Below are positions 1 through 10,556 of a stretch of DNA of 64,000 bases, piece by piece. The DNA comes from Actinobacillus seminis (GTDB lineage: Bacteria > Pseudomonadota > Gammaproteobacteria > Enterobacterales > Pasteurellaceae), in the NCBI RefSeq assembly GCF_002263215.1, contig NZ_NLFK01000002.1, positions 186,001 to 250,000 on the forward strand, in the 5' to 3' direction. How positions within the stretch are numbered: the first letter of the stretch is position 1; each line of letters starts with the position of its first letter. A program made the position numbers and the translations under genes. The notes beneath the pieces were generated by a model. The model ran no database searches and was not told the DNA's origin. It was given only the letters and a program-made list of their open reading frames with translations.

Positions 1-254
1 TTTCCATGCGTGATGATTTTGAGATTACCGTACCGGAAATTGATTACTTAGTGGAATTGGCAGAGGTCGCCATTGGCAACAGTGGTGGCGCCAGAATGAC
101 CGGTGGTGGATTTGGGGGCTGTATCGTCGCCTTGGCGCCGGTTGAAAAAGTCATGGCAGTGCAGCAAATTATCGCTGATAATTACCAAAAAACAACCGGA
201 CTAAAAGAAGATTTTTATGTCTGTACGGCATCACAAGGAGTTCGTTTATGCTAG
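1..254 (+). CDS. galK: galactokinase, C-terminal end (partial)
   Basis: This is the last 84 or so residues of galactokinase, which phosphorylates galactose at C1 in the Leloir pathway; the gene enters from the left edge. The glycine-rich block [13 protein letters not shown] near residue 28 of the visible part is the third conserved motif of the GHMP kinase family, with the galactokinase-type spacing to the C-terminus. The stop codon TAG (252-254) lies inside the start of galM, so the two genes overlap by 7 bases and are very probably translationally coupled. The start and N-terminal sugar-binding motif are outside the window. Confidence 0.93.
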   Translation, partial: SMRDDFEITVPEIDYLVELAEVAIGNSGGARMTGGGFGGCIVALAPVEKVMAVQQIIADNYQKTTGLKEDFYVCTASQGVRLC

Positions 255-1324
255 AGATTTTGCAAAATAACATTGTCGCCTCGGATAATCAGCCCTTTCA
301 GCGTGTCACGCTGCAAAACCCCAATGGAATGCGGGTACAGTTTCTTGATTGGGGCGCCACTTGGATTTCCTGTCAAGTACCTGTCGGTACAGAATTGCGC
401 GAAGTTTTACTCGGTTGTCAACCGGAAAATTACGAAAAACAAACTGCCTTTATGGGGGGAGCCATTGGACGTTATGCCAATCGCATTGCCAACGCCTGCT
501 ACCCCGATCCGTTAGCCGATCAAGGTATTCGTCGTTTAATCACAAACCAAGGTCAACATCAACTGCACGGCGGCGTGCGCGGTTTTGATAAAGTGCGGTG
601 GAAAATTCGTGAATTTTCCGCCAATTTTGTACAATTTTCCTATGTTGCCTTAGATCTGGAACAAGGCTTTCCCGGCAGCGTGGAAGTATGCTTGACTTAT
701 GAATTACTGCCGGATAACACGTTGTTGGTGCAATTTGAAGCGACACCAAGTGCCGATACGCCGCTTAATTTAACCAGCCACGTTTATTTTAATTTAAATG
801 ATGCGGAAAACGGTGCTGATGTTCGTTCGCATTTTTTACAACTGAACGCGAATCATTTTTTGCCGGTGGACAATCAAGGTATTCCTAATGCACCGCTGAA
901 ATCCGTAGATCAAACCTGTTTTGATTTCCGTAAAGAAAAAACCATTGCACGGGATTTTTTACAAGAAGAACAACAAGAAACCAAAGGCTATGATCATGCC
1001 TTTTTATTAAATTCCGCTGAAAATACCGATAGCAAACTCAAAGAAACGCAACCTTGTGCTATTTTAACCGCCCCGGATCGCAGTTTAAGCCTGCAAGTTT
1101 TTACCTCGCAATCCGCCATCCAAGTTTATACCGCCAATTATTTAGGCGGCACCTTAACTCGACACGGCAATGAATATGCTGATTATGCGGGGATTGCATT
1201 GGAAACCCAAGCTCTGCCGGATACGCCGAACCATCCGGAATGGTGGAAATATGGCGGTATGAGCAAAGCCGGTGAGCGTTATTACCAATGGACAAAATTC
1301 AGTTTTGTTATTCCAAAAAAGTAA
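248..1324 (+). CDS. galM: aldose 1-epimerase (galactose mutarotase)
   Basis: GalM interconverts alpha and beta anomers of galactose and feeds the alpha form to galactokinase. The 358 residues match the usual family length. Visible hallmarks are QHQLHGG near residue 102, the NHxYFNL-like block SHVYFNLN near 175 with its catalytic histidine, and [16 protein letters not shown] near 318 with the catalytic glutamate. It overlaps galK by 7 bases and is the distal gene of the gal operon. An uptake-signal core lies inside the gene near 587. No frameshift or missing motif was seen. Confidence 0.95.
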   Translation: MLEILQNNIVASDNQPFQRVTLQNPNGMRVQFLDWGATWISCQVPVGTELREVLLGCQPENYEKQTAFMGGAIGRYANRIANACYPDPLADQGIRRLITNQGQHQLHGGVRGFDKVRWKIREFSANFVQFSYVALDLEQGFPGSVEVCLTYELLPDNTLLVQFEATPSADTPLNLTSHVYFNLNDAENGADVRSHFLQLNANHFLPVDNQGIPNAPLKSVDQTCFDFRKEKTIARDFLQEEQQETKGYDHAFLLNSAENTDSKLKETQPCAILTAPDRSLSLQVFTSQSAIQVYTANYLGGTLTRHGNEYADYAGIALETQALPDTPNHPEWWKYGGMSKAGERYYQWTKFSFVIPKK

Positions 1325-1331
1325 AGGGCGA

Positions 1332-1382
1332 GAAATGTGGCAATAAAAAACCGAAAATAGGGATTAACAAGCGCCACATTTC
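1332..1382. repeat. 10-bp inverted repeat downstream of galM
   Basis: GAAATGTGGC (1332-1341) is matched by its exact complement GCCACATTTC (1373-1382) across a 31-base A-rich spacer. It lies between galM and corC. There is no T-run after it, so it is not a textbook terminator. It could still form a long stem at the end of the gal transcript. Confidence 0.4.
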
Positions 1383-1473
1383 CCGTTAAAATCGATCGCT
1401 GCCGGTTTGGGAATAAAAACAAACCCGAGACAAAATGCCGGTAAGATGAAATCGTCGTGAGAGCAATATCAAT

Positions 1474-2358
1474 ATGAGTGAAGAAAATCAGAGCAGTCCC
1501 TCGATTGAAACGAAGAAAAGTTTTTTCCAATCTTTATTCGGTCGTCTGTTTCAAGGGGAATTAAAAAATCGTAACGAATTAGTCGAGGTCATTCGTGATT
1601 CGGAACAAAACGAGCTTATCGATCAAGATACCCGTGAAATGATTGAGGGGGTGATGGAAATCGCCGAATTGCGCGTACGCGATATTATGATCCCGCGTTC
1701 GCAAATTGTATTTATTGAAACCTCGCAAAATTCGGATTCTTGTCTGAATACTATTATCGAAAGCGCCCACTCGCGTTTTCCGGTGATGACCGACGAGCGG
1801 GATAATATCGCCGGAATTTTACACGCTAAAGATTTGCTGAAATTTTTGCGTTCTAATGCAAAAGCCTTTGATTTGCTATCCACGTTGCGTCCGGCGGTGA
1901 TCGTACCGGAAAGTAAGCGGGTAGATCGGATGCTAAAAGATTTCCGTTCCGAGCGTTTCCATATGGCGATTGTGGTGGACGAATTTGGCGCGGTATCCGG
2001 TTTGGTCACCATTGAAGATATTTTGGAACAAATCGTCGGCGATATTGAAGACGAATTTGATGAAGAAGAAATTGCCGATATCCGTCAACTTTCGCGCCAT
2101 ACCTATGCGGTACGCGCCTTAACCGATATTGAAGATTTTAATCAACAATTTGGTACTCATTTTGCTGATGAAGAAGTGGATACCATTGGCGGCGTAGTAA
2201 TGCAAGCCTTTGGTTATTTGCCGAAACGGGGCGAAGAAATTGTATTGGAAAACCTCAATATCAAAGTCACCTCGGCAGATAGCCGTCGTATTATCCAATT
2301 ACGTGTGACCGTACCGGATGAGCAAATTGCCAACAATATCAAACAAAGCAGTGAATAA
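1474..2358 (+). CDS. corC: CorC-like CBS-domain protein
   Basis: A soluble 294-residue protein of the CorC/YbeX type. Two CBS domains occupy roughly residues 70-190, with [14 protein letters not shown] opening the first and [25 protein letters not shown] in the second. A CorC_HlyC transport-associated domain follows to about 280. The family is linked to magnesium and cobalt efflux and to membrane or ribosome stress, but the biochemical role is not settled. The next gene is lnt, 3 bases downstream, which repeats the ybeX-lnt order of enterobacteria and implies co-transcription. Confidence 0.92.
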   Translation: MSEENQSSPSIETKKSFFQSLFGRLFQGELKNRNELVEVIRDSEQNELIDQDTREMIEGVMEIAELRVRDIMIPRSQIVFIETSQNSDSCLNTIIESAHSRFPVMTDERDNIAGILHAKDLLKFLRSNAKAFDLLSTLRPAVIVPESKRVDRMLKDFRSERFHMAIVVDEFGAVSGLVTIEDILEQIVGDIEDEFDEEEIADIRQLSRHTYAVRALTDIEDFNQQFGTHFADEEVDTIGGVVMQAFGYLPKRGEEIVLENLNIKVTSADSRRIIQLRVTVPDEQIANNIKQSSE

Positions 2359-2361
2359 TTG

Positions 2362-3881
2362 ATGAAAACCTATCTTATTGCATTATTAAGCGGAGGATTG
2401 GGCGTTTTTGCCTTTTCCCCTTTTGATCTTTGGGGCGTTGCCTATCTTTCCTTACTCGGACTGATTTGGGTGGTCAAAACGCCACAAAAAAAAACGCACT
2501 TTGTGGCGCATTTTTATGGGGCTTGAGCTTTTTTAGTATCGGCGTCAGCTGGTTAAACGTCAGCATCAACCAATTCGGCGGCGCGCCACTCGCGGTTAGC
2601 TATTTGTTAGTGGTTTTATTGGCGGCATATTTAGCCCTTTACCCACTACTATTTGCCTATTTAGTACGCCGTTTTGAGGTTCGCAGCCTCGCCCTATTTC
2701 CCGCCATTTGGACTATCACTGAATTTTTGCGTGGCCGGGTCTTTACCGGTTTTCCGTGGCTACAATTCGGTTATACGCAAATCGACACCCCGTTTGCCGG
2801 TCTCGGCGCGATTTTTGGTGTAGAGGGTTTAACCTTTTTCGTGATGTGGACAAGTGCGGTCATTTTTAGCCTAATTGCGGCGATCCGCGAGAAAAAAATG
2901 CTGATCGTAGCGGCAAATGTGCTGACTTGGATTATCATCGGCGGACTTTCCGTTTATGCCGGCAAACTGAATTTTATCCAAGAGCAACCGGAACGCACTC
3001 TGACCATCACCCTTGCGCAAGGCAACATTGAGCAGCATTTAAAATGGGATCCGGATTATGTCTATCAAACCTTGGATATTTATCAACATTTGATTATGCA
3101 ACATCTGGGTAAAAGTGATCTGATTATTTTACCGGAAGCAGCGTTGCCAACCTTGGAAAATCATATTCAGCCTTATTTACAAAGCTTACACCAAGCTGCC
3201 GCACAAAGCCAAACGGAAGTGCTGATCGGTACCGTGTATCAAGATCCGAACAGCGGAAAAGTCCTTAATTCGGTGATTGATCTCGGCAACCCCGCCATGC
3301 CTTATCAATTGGATACCACAAATCGTTACAATAAACATCATTTAGTGCCTTTTGGCGAATATGTGCCATTGGAAAGCCTGTTGCGCCCGTTGGGTTCGGT
3401 GTTCAATTTGCCAATGTCGGCGTTTCAATCCGGCGCGGCAGTGCAGCCGCCGCTGTTGGCAAAATTCCGCCATTTTACCACCGCGATTTGTTATGAAATC
3501 ATTTTCGGTAACCGGCTCCGGCAAAATCTTACGGATCAAACCGATTTTATTTTAACCCTGTCTAACGACGCTTGGTTCGGACGTAGCATTGGTCCTTGGC
3601 AACATTTGCAAATGGCGAGAATGCGTGCGTTAGAATTGGGCAAACCGGTGATTCGTTCTACCAACACAGGCATCAGCGTTTTTATCGACGCCAAAGGGAA
3701 AATTATTGCTCAAGCGCCTCAATTTGAAACCACGACGCTGACTCAAACTGTCTCGCCAACCACGGGCAAAACCCCTTATGCCGCATTAGGCGCCAAACCC
3801 TTGTATTTTTTGGTTGCCTTTTTAATCCTACTGCGTGGCTTCGGTTGGTTACTTAAGCGCAAAATGGTGAAAAACACGTAA
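2362..3881 (+). CDS. lnt: apolipoprotein N-acyltransferase, frameshifted at an A9 run
   Basis: Lnt adds the third acyl chain to lipoproteins in the inner membrane. The N-terminus starts at ATG 2362 (MKTYLIALLSGG...) but this frame stops soon after a run of nine A at 2486-2494. The remaining 462 residues continue in another frame. Inserting one A joins the two parts into a normal protein of about 506 residues. The second part has the membrane segments and the nitrilase-fold domain with all three catalytic residues: Glu in ILPEAALP, Lys in YNKHHLVPFGEY and Cys in AICYEIIF. Because lnt is essential in most Gammaproteobacteria, a sequencing error or slippage at the A9 run is likelier than loss. 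An in-frame TTG at 2430 is not a credible start. Confidence 0.88.
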
Positions 3882-3891
3882 GTTAATTAAC

Positions 3892-3926
3892 AAAAACTGC
3901 TGACAACCTTGTGTCGGCAGTTTTTT
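3892..3926. terminator. rho-independent terminator after lnt
   Basis: CTGCTGACA (3897-3905) pairs with TGTCGGCAG (3912-3920), with one G-U pair, around a short loop. A T6 run follows on the plus strand and an A5 run precedes it, so it could serve both lnt and the convergent anmK. Confidence 0.8.
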
Positions 3927-3972
3927 AGCTCAAGTGCGGTCATTTTTGCAGAATTTATCTAAGTTCAACGTT

Positions 3973-5103
3973 TTATTTCGGATAAATGACGCCTAAACTG
4001 ACTGCCCTTTTCGCGCCGGTGACGCTAGGTAAATTGCCGCTTAAATTGTACATTCGTTGATAAGCCAACCAAGCAAATGCCGCCGCTTCTACATAATCCG
4101 CATCCAATCCAAAATCAGATGTCGTCGCTACGTGCCACTCCGGCAACAACCGCGTTAACCGTTGCATTAACAACGGATTTTTCGCCCCGCCGCCACACAC
4201 CATCAACACTTTCGGTAACTCACATTGCCCACCAAGTTGGCGCAAGACTTGGGCATTACATTGCGCAGTAAATTCCAACAAAGTCGCCTGCACATCTTGC
4301 GGCAAAATTGTGCTGAAATGCTGCAATTTTTTATCAAGCCACGTCAAATTAAATAATTCTCGTCCGGTACTTTTCGGCGGCGGGTGTTCAAAATAAGGCT
4401 CTTTTAGCAACTCGCTTAAAAGTGCGGTATGAATTTTACCCGTTTTTGCCCACTGTGCATCGTGATCGTAAGGCTTGCCCAACTGTTTTTCAATCCAACT
4501 GTCGAGCAGCGCATTACCGGGACCGGTGTCATAGCCGATCACCGGCATTTCGGGAATAAGTTGGGTAATATTGCTGATTCCGCCGATATTCAACACCACC
4601 GTTATGCGATCATCACGAGCAAATAAAGCTCGGTGAAACGCCGGCACCAAAGGTGCACCTTGGCCGCCATACGCCATATCTTTGCGACGAAAATCGGCAA
4701 CCGTGGTGATGTTCGTATGCGCGGCAATCAAATTCGCATCGCCGATTTGCATAGTAAAGGGATATGAACCTTGCGGCGCGTGCCAAATAGTTTGACCGTG
4801 GCAACCAATCGCTTGAATTTGTTCCGCATTTAGTTGATGTTTGGCTAAAAATTGATTGATACTTTGCGCATACAATAAGCCAAGGCGGTGATCCAGCTCG
4901 CCCAGTTGTTGCAAATCGGTTTGCCCGCTGCGCAACAATTCGTGTAATCGGCGACGCAAATCTTGTGGCATTGGTTGCATCTCTGCTGCCACTAATTGGG
5001 GCAAAAAGCGCGGTGAGTTTTTGGCAAAATTAACCAACGCCACGTCAATTCCGTCAAGGCTGGTTCCCGACATTACGCCAATATAATACGCTGTATGTTC
5101 CAT
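3973..5103 (-). CDS. anmK: anhydro-N-acetylmuramic acid kinase
   Basis: AnmK cleaves and phosphorylates 1,6-anhydro-MurNAc to MurNAc-6-phosphate during recycling of peptidoglycan. The ATP-binding signature [16 protein letters not shown] is at the N-terminus, and a second kinase motif ([16 protein letters not shown]) is near the C-terminus. I chose the ATG at 5101-5103 ([13 protein letters not shown]), which gives 376 residues and the usual short lead before the signature. The open frame extends 11 codons further upstream without family-like sequence. The recycling gene nagZ is also in this window (8802-9848) but not in the same operon. Confidence 0.94.
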   Translation of the reverse strand: MEHTAYYIGVMSGTSLDGIDVALVNFAKNSPRFLPQLVAAEMQPMPQDLRRRLHELLRSGQTDLQQLGELDHRLGLLYAQSINQFLAKHQLNAEQIQAIGCHGQTIWHAPQGSYPFTMQIGDANLIAAHTNITTVADFRRKDMAYGGQGAPLVPAFHRALFARDDRITVVLNIGGISNITQLIPEMPVIGYDTGPGNALLDSWIEKQLGKPYDHDAQWAKTGKIHTALLSELLKEPYFEHPPPKSTGRELFNLTWLDKKLQHFSTILPQDVQATLLEFTAQCNAQVLRQLGGQCELPKVLMVCGGGAKNPLLMQRLTRLLPEWHVATTSDFGLDADYVEAAAFAWLAYQRMYNLSGNLPSVTGAKRAVSLGVIYPK

Positions 5104-5267
5104 GCTTTTTATTTCATTCGGTGAATTTCGAGGCATTATACTCGTTATTCATCTATTTGCGAAATTTGCCCAAAATAAACCGCACTTTATGGTGTAATCG
5201 CTTGTTTCTTGCATGTGATGCTATAAAATAAGGCGCAATTTTTAGCACAATCCTAAGGAAATTTGAT

Positions 5268-6632
5268 ATGACAAATTTAAGTGTGGTAATCCTTGCCGCG
5301 GGTAAAGGGACAAGAATGTATTCGGATTTACCGAAAGTATTACATAATATTGCGGGTAAACCGATGGTAAAACATGTTATCGATACAGTAAAACAACTTC
5401 ATCCGCAAAATATTCATTTAATTTACGGTCATGGTGGCGACGTGATGCAAGCGCGCTTAAAAGATGAGCCGGTCAATTGGGTGTTGCAAAAAGAACAATT
5501 GGGAACCGGTCATGCCATGCAACAAGCGGCGCCATTTTTTCATGATGATGAAAATATTTTAATGCTGTATGGCGACGGTCCGTTGATTACCTTGGAAACC
5601 TTACAAAAATTAATTGCCACAAAACCAACGCATGGTATTGCCTTATTAACCGTTGATTTACTTAACCCAACCGGTTACGGACGCATTTTACGTCAAGATG
5701 GCAATGTGGTGGGTATTGTGGAGCAAAAAGATGCCAATACCAAACAGCTGAAAATTACCGAGGTTAATACCGGCGTGATGGTTTCTGATGGCGCTAGTTT
5801 TAAAAAATGGTTGGCACGTTTAAATAATAATAATGCGCAAGGCGAATATTATATGACGGATGTGATCGGCTTGGCAAATCAAGACGGATTTCAGGTCATT
5901 GCGGTGCAAGCGGATGATATTATGGAAGTAGAGGGTGCTAATAATCGCCTGCAACTGGCAGCGTTGGAGCGTTATTATCAACGCAAACAAGCGGACAAAT
6001 TATTGCTTGCCGGTGTGATGCTTATCGATCCTGCGCGTTTTGATTTACGCGGTAAATTGGAACACGGAAAAGATGTGGAAATTGATGTTAACGTGATCAT
6101 TGAAGGTGAGGTAAAATTAGGCGATCGTGTGCGTATCGGCGCGGGCTGCGTATTGAAAAATTGCGTGATTGGGGATGATGTGGACATCAAACCTTATTCC
6201 GTAATCGAAGATGCCACTATCGGCGAACGTGCGGCAATCGGTCCGTTTTCTCGTTTACGTCCGGGGACAGAATTGGCGGCAGAAACCCATATCGGTAACT
6301 TTGTGGAAATCAAAAAAGCCCAAATCGGCAAAGGTTCAAAAGTGAACCATTTAACCTATGTCGGGGATGCGGAAATCGGCAGCAATTGTAATATTGGCGC
6401 GGGTGTGATCACTTGTAACTACGACGGTGCCAACAAATTTAAAACCATTATCGGTGATAATGTCTTTGTTGGCTCCGATAGCCAATTAGTCGCGCCAGTT
6501 CGCCTTGCCAACGGTTCTACTATCGGTGCCGGTTCAACGATCACGGATAACGTCAATGAAAATGAGTTGGCTATCTCCCGTGTTCGCCAACAACATATTC
6601 AAGGCTGGAAACGTCCAACGAAAAAAGCGTAA
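5268..6632 (+). CDS. glmU: bifunctional GlmU: glucosamine-1-P acetyltransferase / GlcNAc-1-P uridyltransferase
   Basis: GlmU makes UDP-GlcNAc for peptidoglycan and lipopolysaccharide. The N-terminal half is the pyrophosphorylase, with [11 protein letters not shown] at residues 8-18 and the substrate loop YGDGPLI near 100. The C-terminal half is a left-handed beta-helix of hexapeptide repeats, with the acetyltransferase region [14 protein letters not shown] through [14 protein letters not shown] near 340-390. The length of 454 is typical. It stands alone, divergent from anmK with a 164-base gap that holds an uptake-signal core near 5183. Confidence 0.97.
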   Translation: MTNLSVVILAAGKGTRMYSDLPKVLHNIAGKPMVKHVIDTVKQLHPQNIHLIYGHGGDVMQARLKDEPVNWVLQKEQLGTGHAMQQAAPFFHDDENILMLYGDGPLITLETLQKLIATKPTHGIALLTVDLLNPTGYGRILRQDGNVVGIVEQKDANTKQLKITEVNTGVMVSDGASFKKWLARLNNNNAQGEYYMTDVIGLANQDGFQVIAVQADDIMEVEGANNRLQLAALERYYQRKQADKLLLAGVMLIDPARFDLRGKLEHGKDVEIDVNVIIEGEVKLGDRVRIGAGCVLKNCVIGDDVDIKPYSVIEDATIGERAAIGPFSRLRPGTELAAETHIGNFVEIKKAQIGKGSKVNHLTYVGDAEIGSNCNIGAGVITCNYDGANKFKTIIGDNVFVGSDSQLVAPVRLANGSTIGAGSTITDNVNENELAISRVRQQHIQGWKRPTKKA

Positions 6633-6649
6633 CACACACTATCAAAGGT

Positions 6650-6676
6650 TATATGGACACGACCTGTGTCCATATA
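6650..6676. repeat. perfect 11-bp hairpin after glmU
   Basis: TATATGGACAC (6650-6660) and GTGTCCATATA (6666-6676) form a perfect stem around a 5-base loop, 18 bases after the glmU stop. The run that follows is AAACC rather than T-rich, so it is a weak intrinsic terminator at best on the plus strand. Confidence 0.6.
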
Positions 6677-6687
6677 AAACCAATGAA

Positions 6688-6725
6688 CGCTAAATAGACA
6701 GTCCCAACGACACTGTTATTTAGCG
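6688..6725. repeat. second long hairpin after glmU
   Basis: CGCTAAATAGACAGT (6688-6702) pairs with ACTGTTATTTAGCG (6712-6725), giving 14 base pairs with a single bulged G. It follows the previous hairpin by 11 bases. The rest of 6726-6970 holds one uptake-signal core near 6766, a tandem TGTTATCCGA repeat at about 6780-6799, and no gene I can support. Confidence 0.55.
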
Positions 6726-6970
6726 CGCTTTCTCCCGAAATGTCTAAAAACTTGCCAAAAAAGCACCGCACTTTTCCTTTGTTATCCGAATGTTATCCGA
6801 GCTTATCACCATTTTTACCGCCTTATCCGGTGTAATCAGCACAACACCGCCTTCGCTATATGTGCCAAGTACGAGAACATCTGATATAAAATTCGCAAAG
6901 AAAAAGACGATAATGTCGCCTATCATCTTTAGTCAGTATTTTATGAAACTTTTATTTTGTAGAATGAGAT

Positions 6971-7510
6971 TTATAGTACTATCTTCTTCCATTTTCTAAT
7001 TTTAGTTCTGAAAGTGCCAAAAGGTGCCACAGTATTCACATGAATAAACTTATATACTTCCCACGTAGCTGTTTTAGTCGCTTCATCAGCCCATTTTCTC
7101 ATATGTGGCTTAAATAATTCTTCCTCACTTAACGAATCAATCATTTCACAAATAGAATTAATATTTTCATTTAATTTCGCTTTCAACTCCTGCAGAGATA
7201 AATGTGCATAGGTATCTGTAAACCATTGATATAACTCACTAAGTTGATTCCATTTAAAGTCATCTGATGGCGTCTTTACGTGAAGCCCTTTTCTTTCATC
7301 TTCTTCCCATTTAAGCACTAAAGTTGTCCATCCCACCTGATAAGCCAGGTTTTCTGCTGGCGTTCTATCAACCTCATCAACTCGGTTATCTTTTAAGGCT
7401 TCTGGAATATCATCAAATTCGGAAATATATTTCTCAAATGTTTTATTGATTTCTGTTTTAAGTGCTTCTTTATTTTTATATACTCGCAAACTCCCTCCAT
7501 AATATGTCAT
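6971..7510 (-). CDS. ClbS/DfsB-family four-helix protein
   Basis: The 179 residues resemble the ClbS/DfsB (DUF1706) family: an N-terminal YKNKEALKTEINKTFEKY helix, a central GWTTLVLKWEEDERKG block, FKWNQLSELYQWF, and a final NTVAPFGTFRTKIRKWKK. ClbS itself hydrolyses the colibactin cyclopropane as self-protection, and DfsB relates to bacillithiol-dependent chemistry, but most members have no known substrate, so I infer only family membership. The start is supported by AAGGGA just upstream of ATG. The N-terminal ten residues are atypical. It is flanked by inverted repeats, which suggests an acquired cassette. No toxin cluster is nearby. Confidence 0.8.
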   Translation of the reverse strand: MTYYGGSLRVYKNKEALKTEINKTFEKYISEFDDIPEALKDNRVDEVDRTPAENLAYQVGWTTLVLKWEEDERKGLHVKTPSDDFKWNQLSELYQWFTDTYAHLSLQELKAKLNENINSICEMIDSLSEEELFKPHMRKWADEATKTATWEVYKFIHVNTVAPFGTFRTKIRKWKKIVL

Positions 7511-7521
7511 TTATCCCTTAA

Positions 7522-7575
7522 AAAGGCGATAACTGTTCACCAGCTATCGCTGCTCAGTAGGCGAAAAAGCCTAAT
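7522..7575. repeat. two small hairpins between rlmC and the ClbS-like gene
   Basis: GCGATAACTG and CAGCTATCGC form a 10-base stem with one mismatch in the first part of this interval. AGGC-GAAAAA-GCCT follows a few bases later, at the 3' end of rlmC. They mark the boundary between the accessory gene and the core gene and may end the upstream transcript. Confidence 0.4.
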
Positions 7576-8800
7576 ATACGCCAAGATCATCTTGCTCAAT
7601 TTTAACGCTTATATGATTATCGATATCAAATTTAGATAAAAGTATCATTGTCTCGTAATGAGAAGTATGTGGAAACATATCGAATAATTGCACTTTTTGT
7701 AATTGATAACCGGTTAATTCGTGCAAATCTTGCGCCATACTTTGCGCGTTGCAGCTGGAGTACAGGATAAAGTGCGGTGCTAAATTTTGCAGAAATTGCG
7801 CCAGCTTGCGCCCAATGCCGCGTCTTGGCGGATTTATAATCACCAAATCCGGGCGTTGATCTTGGGCAAGGGCAAATTGTGCCGCATCCAAAGAGCGAAA
7901 TTCAATTTGAGAAGCCAAGCCCAGCTTTTCTGCTGACAAGGTTGCCGAGGCAATTGCCGAAGGCGATATTTCGATACCCGTGAGCTTTAATGTCGGCGTT
8001 TTGTCTTTTAACGCCATCGCACAATGTAAACCGAAACCGCCCACGCCGCAAAAAAGATCCCATAAATGAGACACCGGTAACGCTTTCACCCAAGTTTGCG
8101 CGGCGGCATATAAGGCAGAGGCGACCGTCGGGTTGGTTTGGAAAAAACCTTGCGGACGGATAAACAGAGGAATACGATTAAATTGTTCTTCTAATTGGCG
8201 TTGTTCGGTGAGAAAAATTTCTTTTTCACCCTCTAAAATGGCAGCATGTTGTGGTTGAATATTGACACTGACCACGCTTAATTGCGGTAATTTTGCCAAT
8301 AATCCTGCCAGTTCTCGTCGAATTAAGAGCAATTTTTGCTCCGAACGCAACACAAAGCGCAGCATCAACGCGCCATTGATTTGGCTTTCGCTAAGTAATA
8401 CATATTTCAACTCGCCTTTTTGTTTCGCCACGTTATAAGGCACAAGCCCAGCGCGTGCGATAAAATCCTTCAACTGCAAAAACACAGAGGCAAAACGAGC
8501 AGGATAAAGCGGACAATCGGTTAAATCTACCGCACTTTGTGGATCTTCCGGATCCCTTAAAATTCCTAAACGACAACGTTCAACCGTGCCACTGACAGCC
8601 ATTTTTGCCTTATTGCGAAAATGACTCAAAGGCGATAAATAAGGTGCTTCCCATTGCACTTGCGGCGAATTGAACGGCGCTAATAATTGATGTAAATCCG
8701 CTTGTTTAGCTTCAATTTGCTGCACATAAGGTCGCTCCAGCCATTGACAAGAGAGACATTCACCGGATTGATAATGTGAACAAGAAATCGTTAATTGCAT
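7571..8800 (-). CDS. rlmC: 23S rRNA (uracil-747-C5)-methyltransferase
   Basis: RlmC methylates U747 of 23S rRNA using S-adenosylmethionine. The N-terminal iron-sulfur cysteines are visible (C7, C15, C18 in [12 protein letters not shown], and one in LTDCPLYP). The SAM loop is [12 protein letters not shown], and the nucleophile is the Cys in [14 protein letters not shown]. It begins one base after the nagZ stop codon (TAATATG), so it is probably coupled to nagZ. The protein has 409 residues, longer than the roughly 375-390 usual in relatives. The extra comes from a tail after ETMILLSK, reading [19 protein letters not shown], which resembles the tail of Firmicutes-type RumA proteins. Confidence 0.92.
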   Translation of the reverse strand: MQLTISCSHYQSGECLSCQWLERPYVQQIEAKQADLHQLLAPFNSPQVQWEAPYLSPLSHFRNKAKMAVSGTVERCRLGILRDPEDPQSAVDLTDCPLYPARFASVFLQLKDFIARAGLVPYNVAKQKGELKYVLLSESQINGALMLRFVLRSEQKLLLIRRELAGLLAKLPQLSVVSVNIQPQHAAILEGEKEIFLTEQRQLEEQFNRIPLFIRPQGFFQTNPTVASALYAAAQTWVKALPVSHLWDLFCGVGGFGLHCAMALKDKTPTLKLTGIEISPSAIASATLSAEKLGLASQIEFRSLDAAQFALAQDQRPDLVIINPPRRGIGRKLAQFLQNLAPHFILYSSCNAQSMAQDLHELTGYQLQKVQLFDMFPHTSHYETMILLSKFDIDNHISVKIEQDDLGVY

Positions 8801-8801
8801 A

Positions 8802-9848
8802 TTATGCCTTTGTCGCTAACCAATCTTGTTGAAGTGCGGTCAAAACTTTGCGATTTTTTTGCCAACGCGCCTGTTTTTCCAGCTCGCGCCAAGATAACCT
8901 GCGCGGATTAAACAAGGTTTGCAAACGTTGCCGGCGTTGCGATGCCCGCGCGGTGCTTTCTTGCGGTTTAAATTGATCCAATACTTGAATGACGCCCTCG
9001 CGCTCGTTGCAAAGTAGCAATAAATCGCAACCGGCGCTTAACGATTGCTGACAACGTTGTACAAAATCGCCCATAAAATTGGCACCTTTCATACCTAAAT
9101 CATCGGAGAAAATCGCCCCTTGGAAACTAAGTTGCCCACGCAAAACCTCTTGCAGCCAATAGCGAGAACCGCTCGCCGGTTGTGCGTTACATTGAGTATA
9201 AATGACGTGCGCCGGCATGATTGCATCCAATTTTTGTTGATGAATCAGCCATTGAAACGGTTGTATATCTTGAGCAAAAATCTCCGCTTTAGCACGTTCA
9301 TCGCGCGGTGTTTCCAAATGTGAATCCGCCAAAACATGACCATGGCCGGGAAAATGTTTACCCGTGGTCGCCATGCCAATTTGGCGCATACCCTCGATAA
9401 AATGACCTGCAAGACGCGTGACCCGCAGCTGATCTTCGTGGAAACTGCGATCGCCAATCGCTTTACATTGATGCCCCAAATCCAATACCGGCGCAAAACT
9501 TAAATCAATGCCAAGTGCGGTCATTTCTGCCGCCATTTGCCAGCCGGCTTCTTGCGCCGTTTGGTTTTGTTGCCACGGATCGCAATAGCATTGCGCAAAA
9601 GATTGCATGGCGGGTAATTGAGTAAATCCGTCGCGAAAACGTTGTACTCGCCCACCTTCTTGATCGACGGTAATCAATAACGGTTTTTTTACTCGTTGAC
9701 GCACGGAGTTGACCAATTCAGTGACTTGTTCGCGATCGTAAAAATTGCGGGTAAATAAAATTAAGCCGGCGACCAGCGGATGTTCCAATAATTCCACTTC
9801 TTCTTGGGTCAGTTCCGGCCCGTTTAAATCAATTAATAATGTTGACAT
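8802..9848 (-). CDS. nagZ: beta-N-acetylhexosaminidase
   Basis: NagZ is a cytoplasmic family-3 glycoside hydrolase that removes GlcNAc from anhydro-muropeptides during wall recycling. The sequence shows [14 protein letters not shown] near residue 60, the catalytic-loop motif [19 protein letters not shown] near 165-185, and the nucleophile aspartate in [11 protein letters not shown] near 245. The 348 residues match the family. It follows ycfL by 10 bases and precedes rlmC by 1, giving a hinT-ycfL-nagZ-rlmC run similar to the hinT-ycfL-lpoB-thiK-nagZ order of enterobacteria, here shortened. Confidence 0.95.
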   Translation of the reverse strand: MSTLLIDLNGPELTQEEVELLEHPLVAGLILFTRNFYDREQVTELVNSVRQRVKKPLLITVDQEGGRVQRFRDGFTQLPAMQSFAQCYCDPWQQNQTAQEAGWQMAAEMTALGIDLSFAPVLDLGHQCKAIGDRSFHEDQLRVTRLAGHFIEGMRQIGMATTGKHFPGHGHVLADSHLETPRDERAKAEIFAQDIQPFQWLIHQQKLDAIMPAHVIYTQCNAQPASGSRYWLQEVLRGQLSFQGAIFSDDLGMKGANFMGDFVQRCQQSLSAGCDLLLLCNEREGVIQVLDQFKPQESTARASQRRQRLQTLFNPRRLSWRELEKQARWQKNRKVLTALQQDWLATKA

Positions 9849-9858
9849 AATGACACGT

Positions 9859-10206
9859 TTATTTTGCCCGTAAATAGAGACGATAATTCACGCTTTCCGC
9901 AGTCGGCGGGGTAATTTCAATGCCGGCTTTTTGGCGTTGATTTAACTGCATTTGCATAAATTTTGCCGGCTCCAATTGCGTTACCCCATTTTTGTCATAC
10001 CAAAACAAAGAGTAAGAAAAGGAAACCTGCTTATCGGTTTTATTTTCCACCCATGCCGCACGTTCATTCACCTCCACGTTCAATAACGGCATCAATGCCG
10101 CTTCCATATTTAAAATTGGCTTAGTGGTATTGACAACATTCGGCACCGTCGCACTACAAGCGGATAAAAGTGCGGTTAAAAAAAGAAAAGAAATGCGTTT
10201 TTTCAT
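9859..10206 (-). CDS. ycfL: YcfL-like lipoprotein (DUF1425)
   Basis: A 115-residue lipoprotein. The start ATG at 10204-10206 gives [17 protein letters not shown], a signal sequence with a lipobox and the lipidated cysteine at residue 17. The rest is a small DUF1425 domain with [22 protein letters not shown] and a C-terminal [11 protein letters not shown]. The open frame continues upstream only because it overlaps hinT; the stop of hinT and the start here share one base (TAATG). Function is unknown beyond being an envelope protein. In enterobacteria ycfL also sits beside hinT. Confidence 0.85.
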   Translation of the reverse strand: MKKRISFLFLTALLSACSATVPNVVNTTKPILNMEAALMPLLNVEVNERAAWVENKTDKQVSFSYSLFWYDKNGVTQLEPAKFMQMQLNQRQKAGIEITPPTAESVNYRLYLRAK

Positions 10207-10556
10207 TATTTTGCCAACATTTTGCCTAAGGGTTCGCCGCCCACTAAATGCATATGCAAATGGAACACTTCTTGTCCGCCATGTTGATTGCAATTGACAA
10301 TCAAACGATACCCGTCTTCGGCAATCCCCTCTTGTTTAGCAATTTTTGCCGCTACCGTAAACAAACGCCCTAACGCAAGCTCATCTTGTTCCGTCGCGTC
10401 ATTAGCCGTCGGAATAAGATGATTTGGGATAATTAAAATATGCGTTTTCGCTTGTGGCGCAATATCGCGAAAAGCGGTAACAAGATTGTCTTGATATACA
10501 ATATTTGCCGGAATTTCTTTGCGAACAATTTTGCTGAAAATGGTTTCTTCTGCCAT
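10206..10556 (-). CDS. hinT: HIT-family purine nucleoside phosphoramidase
   Basis: HinT hydrolyses adenosine 5'-phosphoramidates and aminoacyl adenylates. The histidine triad HLHMHLVGG is near residue 102, and the N-terminus [20 protein letters not shown] is typical. The 116-residue length matches. It heads the hinT-ycfL-nagZ-rlmC run. A good ribosome-binding sequence (GAGGAG) precedes the ATG. Confidence 0.95.
   Translation of the reverse strand: MAEETIFSKIVRKEIPANIVYQDNLVTAFRDIAPQAKTHILIIPNHLIPTANDATEQDELALGRLFTVAAKIAKQEGIAEDGYRLIVNCNQHGGQEVFHLHMHLVGGEPLGKMLAK

Noticed and set aside
6744-6926. Minus-strand 60-codon ORF upstream of the ClbS-like gene
   Set aside because: No recognisable family, its end is made of an uptake signal, and it overlaps a tandem TGTTATCCGA repeat, so it is more likely non-coding.
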